Origin: Opitutia bacterium
GTDB taxonomy: Bacteria; Verrucomicrobiota; Verrucomicrobiia; Opitutales; Opitutaceae
Length of the DNA stretch: 46,959 nt
NCBI GenBank assembly: GCA_947474365.1
Contig: CANJIU010000080.1
Location: forward strand, 1-46,959
Direction: 5' to 3'
Each line of letters starts with the position of its first letter. Positions within the stretch are counted from its first letter, which is position 1. The notes beneath the pieces are model-generated. The model was not told where the DNA came from and ran no database searches. It saw only the letters and a list, made by a program, of their open reading frames with translations. Below are positions 9,014 through 17,465 of this stretch, piece after piece. Position numbers and translations under genes: made by a program.

Positions 9014-9212
9014 GACGACTGGTGGAACTATCATACCTCCGGGCGGGCTGGCCTCTATGGGGCGTTTGCCTACCGAGCCAGGCTCGTTGCGGTGCGACCG
9101 GGGCCGCACGTCCTTCGATGTTCCGCTTCCTCGGACAGGGCCCGGGTGAACGGCTTCACTGTCTGGCCCGTTGCAAATCGTTCCGAATCCTTCGCCCTTG
9201 TTGCTTTCGGTC

Positions 9213-11039
9213 ATGCCTTCACTTGCCTCCCGACTCCTAGCTGCCGCCGTTTTTGCCTTGCCGCTCGCGCGCAGCGCGCCCCCCGGGCCCGACTTCGAAC
9301 TGCTTTTTGCCGACGAGTTCAGCGGCAACCGCGTCGACGAGCGCGACTGGAATTTCCGCGTCGGTCCGCGCATGGGCGCGGGCATCGACGGGCTCAATCT
9401 TGCGCGCAATGTCCGCATCGCCGACGGGCACCTCATCATCGAGCTGCGGCGTGAAACCGTCGATGGAAAGCCGGCCAACACGGGCGGCGGCCTGATCAGC
9501 AGGCACCGCTTTGGCTATGGCTACTACGAGTGCCGTTCGCAGCCGTTCATGGCGGGGCACGGCGTGCACACGGCGTTCTGGCAACGCGGCATGGGCGGCC
9601 CCGAAAATAACTCGGTCTTCGAAATCGATTCCCACGAAATCGACTCCACTCAGACGATCGCGTGCAACAATCTTTACGTCGACGTCTCGACGAAGGGCTT
9701 CATGGAACTCGCCTGGCCGCACCGCGCCCAAGTGCCGCTCCAGTTGCCGCCCGATCGTTGGTGGGTCGATGCCTACGACTATACGCCCGATGGCGTGATC
9801 TTTTACGATCAGGGTAGGGTGGTGGCCCGCGCGGATTTCCCCGATCTGGTCGCCGCCCAAAACGTCTGGCTCACCGCCCTCAACGGTGTCGGCAAGGTCG
9901 ACGCCGACAAACTCCCCGGCGAAACGCGCTTTGACTATTTCCGCTTCTACGCGCGCGACTATCCCGGCGCGAATCTCCTTGGCAACGGCGGCTTCGAATA
10001 CAATCAGGACAAGGTCGACCTCCAGAGCCCCGTCGCCTGGCGTGAGACGGGCGATGTCAGCGCGAGCCGTGTCGTCCGCGGCGGTGCGGCGCAGGGGGAT
10101 TTCAAATTGCGCCACGGGGGCGACCACGCCTACTCCGTCACGACCTCGCAAACACTCCAATTCATCCGCAACGGCGACTACGAATTGCGCGTCCGCGTCC
10201 GGCGCGGTGGAAAACAGTCCGTCGCACGCGTCCGCATTTCCGATTTCGGCGGCAAGGATCGGACCGCCGAAATTCCAGTGTCCGATGCATGGACCGACGT
10301 GCGCCTCGCGCGCATTCCGGTGTCCCGCCACGGCATCACGGTCTCCATTGTTTCCGAAGCCCGCGCCGGCGACTGGCTCGAAGTGGACGAGGTGCAGTTC
10401 ATGAAGCCACCGCTCCCGGGCCAGGAGCCGCGCCCGTCGCGTTCGTTCGCCTTCCGCGAAGGCGACCCGATCTGGCGACTCGCCGAACGCGCCCCCATCT
10501 TATTCACCGGCGACGAAAAGTTCTACTTCTTCGGCCGCAATTGCGGCTTCGGAGAATCCATGACTGTCTCGTTCGTGATGCAGCCGGAAAAACTCGCCGA
10601 CACCTTTCCGATCACCCGCCTCCCGAAAACCGGCAACGCAGGCTGGGGAGTGGGGCTCTCCGCCGCGGGCGACGTCTCATTCCGCCTCGGGAGTCACGCT
10701 TCTCATCGCGATGTGGTGGCGTCCCACGCCTATCGGCCCGGAGTGGCGATTCGCGTCACGTGCGTTTACGACCGGGGCACGGCGGCGATCTATCTTGACG
10801 GGAAGCTCCGCCTACGCGTCGAGGGCCTTGAACATTCGCCCAACGACGCCACCGCCGCTGGCCGGCTTGGCGCCAACAGCGGGCTCTACGACGCGGTTGG
10901 CGACGTCACCCTCCGCGCCGATGCCCCGCCGCCAAAGGCCCGGCGGTTTCAAAACTACGCCGGTGCGCTCGGTGACGTCCGGATCTACAATCGATCGCTT
11001 GGCCCCGCTGAGATTGAGGCGGTATTGGGCCTTCCATGA
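9213..11039 (+). CDS. Secreted GH16 glycosidase with CBM-like and LamG domains
   Basis: About 608 aa. Signal peptide 1-21. The GH16 domain spans about 25-265 and carries the catalytic motif EIDSHE, giving Glu137 as nucleophile and Glu142 as acid/base (the E-x-D-x-x-E form). GH16 enzymes are retaining endo-hydrolases of beta-1,3- or beta-1,4-glucans and galactans. A beta-sandwich like CBM4/9 follows (from NLLGNGGFEYNQ, about 268-405), then a LamG-like domain (about 420-605, ending DVRIYNRSLGPAEIEAVL). ATG 9213 is chosen for the signal peptide. The stop overlaps the next start by four bases (ATGA at 11036), coupling it to the GH95-esterase. It is the first gene of the plus-strand glycan locus. 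Substrate is not decidable from the motif; galactan fits the GH43 gene downstream. Confidence 0.88.
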   Translation: MPSLASRLLAAAVFALPLARSAPPGPDFELLFADEFSGNRVDERDWNFRVGPRMGAGIDGLNLARNVRIADGHLIIELRRETVDGKPANTGGGLISRHRFGYGYYECRSQPFMAGHGVHTAFWQRGMGGPENNSVFEIDSHEIDSTQTIACNNLYVDVSTKGFMELAWPHRAQVPLQLPPDRWWVDAYDYTPDGVIFYDQGRVVARADFPDLVAAQNVWLTALNGVGKVDADKLPGETRFDYFRFYARDYPGANLLGNGGFEYNQDKVDLQSPVAWRETGDVSASRVVRGGAAQGDFKLRHGGDHAYSVTTSQTLQFIRNGDYELRVRVRRGGKQSVARVRISDFGGKDRTAEIPVSDAWTDVRLARIPVSRHGITVSIVSEARAGDWLEVDEVQFMKPPLPGQEPRPSRSFAFREGDPIWRLAERAPILFTGDEKFYFFGRNCGFGESMTVSFVMQPEKLADTFPITRLPKTGNAGWGVGLSAAGDVSFRLGSHASHRDVVASHAYRPGVAIRVTCVYDRGTAAIYLDGKLRLRVEGLEHSPNDATAAGRLGANSGLYDAVGDVTLRADAPPPKARRFQNYAGALGDVRIYNRSLGPAEIEAVLGLP

Positions 11040-13909
11040 CGCTGCGCCCGCCAGTCGTCGGTGCGTTCGCGCTCGTGGTAATGCTCGCCGCTGCGTTGCG
11101 TGCCGCCGAGTTCGCGCCTTCTCCGACGACCGCGCTGTGGTATGACAAGCCGGCCCAGCAATGGGTCGAGGCGCTCCCAATTGGCAACGGACGCATGGGC
11201 GCCATGATCTTCGGCGGCCTCGCCACCGAGCGCATCCAGTTCAATGAGCAAACCCTCTGGCTCGGTTCGGAAAACACGAAGGACATCGGTGGCTACCAGC
11301 CGTTCGGTGATCTCTACGTCGACTTTGCGCCCGCCAGGAGCGGGCCGAGCAGCTATCGACGCGAACTCGATCTCGACCGAGCGGTGAGTCGCGTCCGCTT
11401 CACCGCGGATGGCGTCATCTACACCCGCGAGGCCTTCGCCAGTCACCCTGCGGGAGTCGTCGTAATCCGTCTCACCGCCAGCAAGCCCGGCCAACTCTCG
11501 GGCGTGGTTCGCCTGACGGACCTACGCCCTCACCCTGCGGTCGCCGAAGGCGACACGCTTTTGTTCGCCGGTGCCTTGCCCAACGGTCTTCGCTACGCCG
11601 CATCCGCACGCGTGCTGCACGAGAGTGGAGCGCTTCGCAACGAGGCAGGGCGGCTCGTTATTGAACAGGCCGATGCCGTTACGATCCTCCTCTCCGCCGC
11701 CACCGACTTCGATCGTTCACCCGGGAAGCGTTGGCGCAGCGACGATCCCGCACCCGTCGTCGCCGCACGCCTGAGCCGGGCCTCGGCACATATTTATTCC
11801 GATCTCCTCGCCGCGCACGTTGCGGATCACCAGTCACTTTTCCGTCGCGTCCATCTCGATCTCGGCACGTCACCGTCCGCCGGGAAGTCCACCGACCAGC
11901 GGCTTGCCTCCCTCGCATCGGGAGCGAGCGATCCGGCGTTGCCCGTACTTCTCTTTAATTACGGACGATACCTTCTCATTGCGAGTTCCCGCCCCGGCGG
12001 GCTGCCGGCCAACCTGCAGGGTCTTTGGAATGCCGATGTGAAACCTGCGTGGTACTCCGGATATACGACGAACATCAACATTGAGATGAACTATTGGCCC
12101 GCCGAACCGACGGCGTTGCCCGAATGCCACGAGCCGCTCTTGGACTGGATCGAAATGCTTGCCGCGGTGCAGAAACATTCTCCGGACCCCCTCCTCAGGA
12201 CACCCGTCGGCTGGATCATTTACAGCACCCACAATCCCTTTGGGGGCAATACAGCGTGGGCGATTCACCGCCCCGGCAGTGCGTGGCTCGCGCAGCATTT
12301 TTGGGAGCACGCGGCGTTCAGCGGCGACCGCGATTTCCTCGTCCGCCGCGCCTATCCCATCCTGAAGGAGCTCGCCCTATATTGGGATGCGCGACTCGTT
12401 CCCGGTCCCGACCATACGCTGATCACGCCCGATGGCTGGTCGCCCGAGCATGGGCCCGCCCCGGTGAACGGAAAGATCGTCCTTAAGGAGGGCGATCGTA
12501 CGCCGCTCCCCGGCGTTTCCTACGACCAGCAGATTGTCGCCAATTTGTTCACGAACTTCCTTGAGGCTTCCGCCATGCTTGGCATCGACACCGGGCTCCG
12601 CGCCCGACTCTCCGAACGCCGCGCGCAGCTGCTTGGCCCCCGGGTCGGACGCTGGGGGCAACTTGAGGAGTGGATGGAGGACATCGACGATCCCAGCGAT
12701 CACCACCGTCACGTCTCGCATTTGTTCGCCCTTCATCCCGGCCGCGAGATCACTCCGCTCACGACGCCGCGTTTCGCCGAGGCGGCGAAAGTTTCGCTCC
12801 TTGCCCGCGGCGATGCCGGCACGGGCTGGAGTCGCGCCTGGAAAGTGAATTTCTGGGCCCGCCTCCTTGATGGCGACCACGCGGAATCCGTATTGCGCGG
12901 ACTCCTCAGTCCCGTCGTCCCTGGTGGTCGCAGCGGCGGTTCCTATCCCAATCTGTTCGGCGCGCATCCGCCGTTTCAGATCGACTCCAATTTTGGCGCG
13001 ACCGCGGGTATCGCCGAGATGCTACTCCAGAGCCACGTGCGCGACGCCGATGGGACATCGATCCTCCATCTCCTGCCGGCGCTTCCGTCGGCGTGGCCGG
13101 ATGGTCGCGTCACGGGCCTGCGCGCGCGCGGTGGATTCGACGTCAACCTCGTCTGGAGAGCAGGCCGGCTCGTCACTGCCTCGGTCGTCTCGCGCAACGG
13201 CCAGCCGTTTCATCTCCGCTACGGAAGCGAAGACCGTCGCCTCTCTCTGGCTCGTGGCGAACGCCTCGACTGGCAGCCCGCGACCGCTCGAATCATGTGT
13301 GTCGGCGACTCGATCACAGAGGGCGGCACGACGTTTTCCACCTATCGCCCGGTGCTTGCCGCAAAACTAGCTTCCGCCGGCTACCGGATCGAATTCGTCG
13401 GCTCTCGCTCGTCTCCGTCTCCGCTCGGGCCGTTGCGGCACGAAGGCTATGGCGGGAAAAACGTGGAATTTCTCGCGGCGACCGTGCCCGCCCACTTCGC
13501 GGAAACTCCCGCCGACATCGTCCTGCTCCACACCGGCCACAATCACTTCGACACCGAGCAACCGGTGCCGGGCATGATAGCCGCCACGGAGTGTTTGATT
13601 GCGGAACTTCGCGCCCGAAATTCGTCGGTCACCATCCTGCTCGCCCAGGTTATCCCAAGCGGTAAACTTCCGAAGTACTCCTATCTGTCTGCTCTCAACG
13701 CCGCTCTCGCGGATCTGGCCGCGCGCCTTCACGCCGCTACTTCGCCTGTTGTCATTGTTGATCACGCCGCGGGTTTCAATTGGGAGACCGACACCATTGC
13801 CGATCGTGTTCACCCCAACGCCGTCGGGGCCGGGAAGATGGCCGGGCGCTGGTTCGAAGCGCTGGTGAAGATTCTCGTTCCACCGTCGACCGGTTCGCCG
13901 AGCAAATAG
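11036..13909 (+). CDS. GH95 alpha-L-fucosidase/galactosidase fused to an SGNH esterase
   Basis: About 957 aa, secreted (signal peptide 1-24). Residues 30-745 are a full GH95: N-terminal sandwich (LWYDKPAQQWVEALPIGNG), (alpha/alpha) barrel, and the active-site segments TTNINIEMNYWPAE (Asn346, Asn348), LEEWMEDIDDP (Glu545) and FQIDSNFG (Asp650), matching the Asn pair, acid and base known for this inverting family. From about 752 a complete SGNH hydrolase is appended: GDSITEG with Ser759, GYGGK, HTGHNH with Asn836, and DRVH with Asp923 and His926. Fused in one reading frame, it should both deacylate and remove a terminal L-fucose or L-galactose. Thr344 sits where characterised fucosidase AfcA has a His, hinting at L-galactose tolerance. 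It is coupled to the upstream GH16 by an ATGA overlap. Confidence 0.9.
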   Translation: MTLRPPVVGAFALVVMLAAALRAAEFAPSPTTALWYDKPAQQWVEALPIGNGRMGAMIFGGLATERIQFNEQTLWLGSENTKDIGGYQPFGDLYVDFAPARSGPSSYRRELDLDRAVSRVRFTADGVIYTREAFASHPAGVVVIRLTASKPGQLSGVVRLTDLRPHPAVAEGDTLLFAGALPNGLRYAASARVLHESGALRNEAGRLVIEQADAVTILLSAATDFDRSPGKRWRSDDPAPVVAARLSRASAHIYSDLLAAHVADHQSLFRRVHLDLGTSPSAGKSTDQRLASLASGASDPALPVLLFNYGRYLLIASSRPGGLPANLQGLWNADVKPAWYSGYTTNINIEMNYWPAEPTALPECHEPLLDWIEMLAAVQKHSPDPLLRTPVGWIIYSTHNPFGGNTAWAIHRPGSAWLAQHFWEHAAFSGDRDFLVRRAYPILKELALYWDARLVPGPDHTLITPDGWSPEHGPAPVNGKIVLKEGDRTPLPGVSYDQQIVANLFTNFLEASAMLGIDTGLRARLSERRAQLLGPRVGRWGQLEEWMEDIDDPSDHHRHVSHLFALHPGREITPLTTPRFAEAAKVSLLARGDAGTGWSRAWKVNFWARLLDGDHAESVLRGLLSPVVPGGRSGGSYPNLFGAHPPFQIDSNFGATAGIAEMLLQSHVRDADGTSILHLLPALPSAWPDGRVTGLRARGGFDVNLVWRAGRLVTASVVSRNGQPFHLRYGSEDRRLSLARGERLDWQPATARIMCVGDSITEGGTTFSTYRPVLAAKLASAGYRIEFVGSRSSPSPLGPLRHEGYGGKNVEFLAATVPAHFAETPADIVLLHTGHNHFDTEQPVPGMIAATECLIAELRARNSSVTILLAQVIPSGKLPKYSYLSALNAALADLAARLHAATSPVVIVDHAAGFNWETDTIADRVHPNAVGAGKMAGRWFEALVKILVPPSTGSPSK

Positions 13910-13982
13910 AAACGGATCCGCACATGAAAGTCCCGGTATCAACCGTCACCCGTCCCGCGGGGAAGCTGCATTCTGATAAAAA

Positions 13983-16007
13983 ATGAAACCAATCGCACTC
14001 CGATTTCGCCTGCTGTGCTGCTCGATCTTGCTGATCGTGGCCGCGGGTGCCGCCGAAGTGGCGGAGTTTCAGATCCGCTCCGGCCTGCCCAACGTCGCTG
14101 CCAAGATCGCCCGCGGCGCAGAGGTGCGCGTTGCCTTCCTGGGTGGCAGTATCACCGCCGCCCCTGGCTGGCGCGTCTACATCCTCGATCATCTTCGGCG
14201 CACCCACCCGCGAGTGACGTTCTCCGAGATTCACGCCGCCGTCTCCGGGACGGGTTCCAATTACGGCGCCATGCGTCTCCGGCGCGACGTCCTCCGCCAT
14301 CAGCCCGACCTCCTTTTCGTCGAGTTCGCCGTCAATGACGGCGCCGGATCCCCGCGCGTCGAAGCGCAGATGGAGGGCATCGTTCGCCAGACCTGGAGCA
14401 CGCATCCGTCGACCGACATTTGCTTCGTCTACACGGTCTCTGAGGGGCAACTGAAAGACCTCCTGGCTGGTGGCATGCAATCCACCGCCCGTTCGATGGA
14501 GAACGTCGCTGTGCACTACGGCATTCCCTCGTTTAACTTTGGCGGCGAAATTGCCCGGCGCGTCGCCGCCGGCTCGCTCGTGTTCTCCGCTCCCGCGAGT
14601 GAAAAAGCCGACTCCGTCGGCAACGATCGTCGCGGCCGTCTGATTTTCACGCGCGACAAAACCCACCCAACGGACGCTGGTCACCACGTGTATGCCGAAC
14701 GCCTCGCCGCCGCGCTGCCCCATTTTTTCCGCGCTGGCCAACCCAGTCCGCATTCACTCCCCGATCCTGTCCGCGACGAACACTGGGCCCGTGCCCGCCT
14801 GGTGACCGTGCCTGAGGTGGATCACGATGACCTCTGGCTCGCCGTGCCGCCTGGCGATCCTCACTTGACGACGCAAGGCGGAGAAAATCTCGTCCCGCCG
14901 CTTTGGGTTGCCTTCGAACCGGGGGCGAAGATCGAGTTTCGTTTCAACGGCACCGTCTTCGGTCTCATCGGCCTCAAAGGCCCGGAGAACGGCCAGTTTC
15001 GCGTCACCGTCGACGATCGCGACTCCGAGACCGGAACGCTCTTCGACAGTTTTTCTTCGCCCGGCCGCTTTCTGCTCAAACCATGGTTTTTTTCGAAAAC
15101 GATTGCGCCCGGTGAGCACCGCGTGCGCATCGAAATCCTCGCCACCAAAATCGACAAGGCTGCCATTATGGCCAAGGCCGGCACGCCGATCACGGACCCG
15201 AAGCCGTTCGCCGCGCACGGGCTCTACCTCGGCGGGTTCCTGATCGTGGGCGATCCGATCGGCACCAAGCCCCCCGCTCCCGAACGCACCACGCCTTTTA
15301 CCACGCTGGATCTTCCGGTCGTCCCAACTCCGCCGCCCGGTTACACGCTCGCGTGGGCTGATGAGTTCGACGGCACCGCTCTCGATGCCACGCGCTGGCT
15401 CCACCGAATCGGCGAACGCTATTGGAGCACTCAATTGCCCACCAACGTGTCGGTGCATGACGGCCAGCTCTGGCTCGCCTGCAAAAAGGAGAAAGCCGGG
15501 AAGAGCGACTACACGGCGGGCGGCGTGATCTCGAAGCGGGTGTTTCGCTACGGTTATTACGAGGCGCGCTTCAAAGTCCCGCCGACGAAGGGCTGGCACA
15601 CGTCCTTCTGGATGATGCACCACCCCGGCGCCGACTCCGCCGCACACGCCGGCTCGCGCCAGGAAATCGACGTCTGCGAAAACGACTCGATCACGCCGCT
15701 CCGCTACGGTGCAAATCTCCACGAGTGGGCTCCGGTCCACTTCGGCCGCGGCCACCGCACCGTAAACACGCCCGACGAGTCCGCCGAGTTCCATGTTTGG
15801 GGCTGCGAATTTACTCCCAAGAAAGTCACCTACTACTTCGACGGCCGCATCGTGCTCGTGAACGACGCAACCGTCATCCCCGACCATGGCGACATGAGCA
15901 TCTGGCTCACCGTCATCGCGTCTCCCCTCGGCAAAACCGATGCCGTGGACGAGAGCCGTCTCCCCGTTTACGCGGTGTTCGACTACGTCCGCTTCTACTC
16001 CAAATAA
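13983..16007 (+). CDS. SGNH esterase fused to a GH16 glycosidase
   Basis: About 674 aa. Signal peptide 1-24. An SGNH/GDSL hydrolase occupies about 30-250: GGSITA with Ser56, VSGTGSNYG for the block II Gly, EFAVND with Asn118, and DKTH with Asp225 and His228, so all four blocks are intact. A beta-rich linker domain (about 255-425) follows, and GH16 covers about 450-674 with QEIDVCEND, giving nucleophile Glu561 and acid/base Glu566. The architecture pairs deacylation with endo-cleavage and is the mirror of the preceding gene, where the esterase is C-terminal. The gap from the GH95-SGNH stop is 73 bases; the next gene begins 8 bases after the stop. Likely substrates are acylated beta-galactan or beta-glucan; esterase specificity is unknown. 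Confidence 0.9.
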   Translation: MKPIALRFRLLCCSILLIVAAGAAEVAEFQIRSGLPNVAAKIARGAEVRVAFLGGSITAAPGWRVYILDHLRRTHPRVTFSEIHAAVSGTGSNYGAMRLRRDVLRHQPDLLFVEFAVNDGAGSPRVEAQMEGIVRQTWSTHPSTDICFVYTVSEGQLKDLLAGGMQSTARSMENVAVHYGIPSFNFGGEIARRVAAGSLVFSAPASEKADSVGNDRRGRLIFTRDKTHPTDAGHHVYAERLAAALPHFFRAGQPSPHSLPDPVRDEHWARARLVTVPEVDHDDLWLAVPPGDPHLTTQGGENLVPPLWVAFEPGAKIEFRFNGTVFGLIGLKGPENGQFRVTVDDRDSETGTLFDSFSSPGRFLLKPWFFSKTIAPGEHRVRIEILATKIDKAAIMAKAGTPITDPKPFAAHGLYLGGFLIVGDPIGTKPPAPERTTPFTTLDLPVVPTPPPGYTLAWADEFDGTALDATRWLHRIGERYWSTQLPTNVSVHDGQLWLACKKEKAGKSDYTAGGVISKRVFRYGYYEARFKVPPTKGWHTSFWMMHHPGADSAAHAGSRQEIDVCENDSITPLRYGANLHEWAPVHFGRGHRTVNTPDESAEFHVWGCEFTPKKVTYYFDGRIVLVNDATVIPDHGDMSIWLTVIASPLGKTDAVDESRLPVYAVFDYVRFYSK

Positions 16008-16015
16008 TTCTGAAC

Positions 16016-17455
16016 ATGCATGCTACCTCGCTCTACCGGAAACCACTTTTTGTTCTCGTGACGTTTGCCCTTGCCGCGCTCATGCCGCGGTTTGTTACCG
16101 CTGCCGAAGAAACCGCCGCGCAACGGGACGCCCGCCTGCAATGGTGGCGCGAGGCCCGCTTCGGCATGTTCGTGCACTGGGGCCTCTATTCCGGCCTCGC
16201 CGGCACGTGGAACGGCAAGCCCGTCGCCACCAAGGGCGGCATGGAGTGGATCCAGCAGCGCGTGAAGGCCGATACCGACACCTACGCGCAACGCGCGCTG
16301 CCGCTCTTCCGACCCGTGCCCGGTTTTGCGGGCGAGTGGGCGCGCCTCGCGAAGGCCGCAGGTTGCCGCTACCTCGTTTTCACGACGAAGCATCATGACG
16401 GCTTTGCGCTGCACGACTCGAAGGTGAGTGATTACGACGCCGGATCGAGAATCAATCGGGACCTCGTCCGCGAAATCGTTGCCGCCTGCCGTGCCGAGGG
16501 CCTGCGCGTCGGTTTCTACCACTCCGTGATCGACTGGCATCACGACCAATACGAATACGCCCGCTCGAAACAGCTCCCGCATCCGCTGAAGGGTCAGCCC
16601 TATCCCAATGGCACGCGCGACCACGCCAAATACCTCGACTACCTCCATGCCGAGGTGAACGAACTGGTTTCCAACTACGGTCGGGTGGACATCCTCTGGT
16701 GGGATTACAGTGCGGTCGATTTCCAAGGCGACGAGGCGTGGCGCGCCACCGACCTCATGCGACTCGTCCGCACCAAACAGCCCGGGGTCGTGATCAACAA
16801 CCGTCTCTACCGCACGCCCGAGGCCGGCTGGAAGGGCATGGGCACCGAGGGCTACGCCCCGGAACTTGACCCGCGCTTCGGTGATTTCATCACGCCGGAG
16901 CAGCACATCCCCGCGACCGGCATGCCGGGCATCGACTGGGAAACGTGCATGACCCTGAACACCACGTGGGGCTTCAGCGAGCACGACCACGCGTGGAAAT
17001 CCTCCGAAACTCTCGTTCGCAACCTCGTCGACATCGCGAGCAAGGGTGGCAACTACCTGCTCAACATCGGCCCGAAAGGCGACGGCACCCTCACTCCCGA
17101 AACGGTCAAAGCCTTCCAGGCGATCGGCGCGTGGATGAAGGTCAACGGCGAATCCATCTACGGCACCTCGGCGAGTCCGTTTGCTTCACTTCCGTGGGGG
17201 CGCGCCACGCGCAAGGGCAACACGCTCTACCTGCACGTCTTTGATTGGCCCTCCAACGGCGCGCTGGACCTCCCTCTGCAAAATCAGGTTCGCAGCGTGA
17301 AATTCCTTGCCGCGCCTAAAGCCAAAATCACGGCGACGGCTTCGCCCGGGGGCCTTCGCCTGAACCTTGGCGCCACGTCTCCCGACTCCATGGCCTCCGT
17401 CGTCGCCGTTGAACTCGACGGCGCACCGCGCGTGGCCGGGACCACCGTCAAGTAA
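16016..17455 (+). CDS. GH29 alpha-L-fucosidase
   Basis: About 479 aa, secreted (signal peptide 1-29). The catalytic (beta/alpha)8 domain spans about 35-380 with family motifs WWREARFGMFVHWG, TTKHHDGFALHDS (His127-His128 at the substrate pocket) and RVDILWWDYS, in which Asp230 is the expected nucleophile. A conserved IASKGGNYLLNIGPKGDGT segment and a C-terminal beta-sandwich follow. GH29 is retaining and removes alpha-linked L-fucose from oligosaccharides. ATG 16016 is chosen; the long in-frame extension upstream overlaps the GH16 gene and is not coding. It sits 8 bases after the esterase-GH16 gene and 10 bases before the FAD oxidoreductase, clearly in one operon. Together with GH95 it gives two unrelated routes to fucose release. 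Confidence 0.93.
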   Translation: MHATSLYRKPLFVLVTFALAALMPRFVTAAEETAAQRDARLQWWREARFGMFVHWGLYSGLAGTWNGKPVATKGGMEWIQQRVKADTDTYAQRALPLFRPVPGFAGEWARLAKAAGCRYLVFTTKHHDGFALHDSKVSDYDAGSRINRDLVREIVAACRAEGLRVGFYHSVIDWHHDQYEYARSKQLPHPLKGQPYPNGTRDHAKYLDYLHAEVNELVSNYGRVDILWWDYSAVDFQGDEAWRATDLMRLVRTKQPGVVINNRLYRTPEAGWKGMGTEGYAPELDPRFGDFITPEQHIPATGMPGIDWETCMTLNTTWGFSEHDHAWKSSETLVRNLVDIASKGGNYLLNIGPKGDGTLTPETVKAFQAIGAWMKVNGESIYGTSASPFASLPWGRATRKGNTLYLHVFDWPSNGALDLPLQNQVRSVKFLAAPKAKITATASPGGLRLNLGATSPDSMASVVAVELDGAPRVAGTTVK

Positions 17456-17465
17456 TCTCGCCGCC

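Noticed and set aside
13910..13982. A terminator between the GH95-SGNH and SGNH-GH16 genes
   Set aside because: The GC stretch cccgtcccgcgggg has only a short imperfect stem and is not followed by a T-run.
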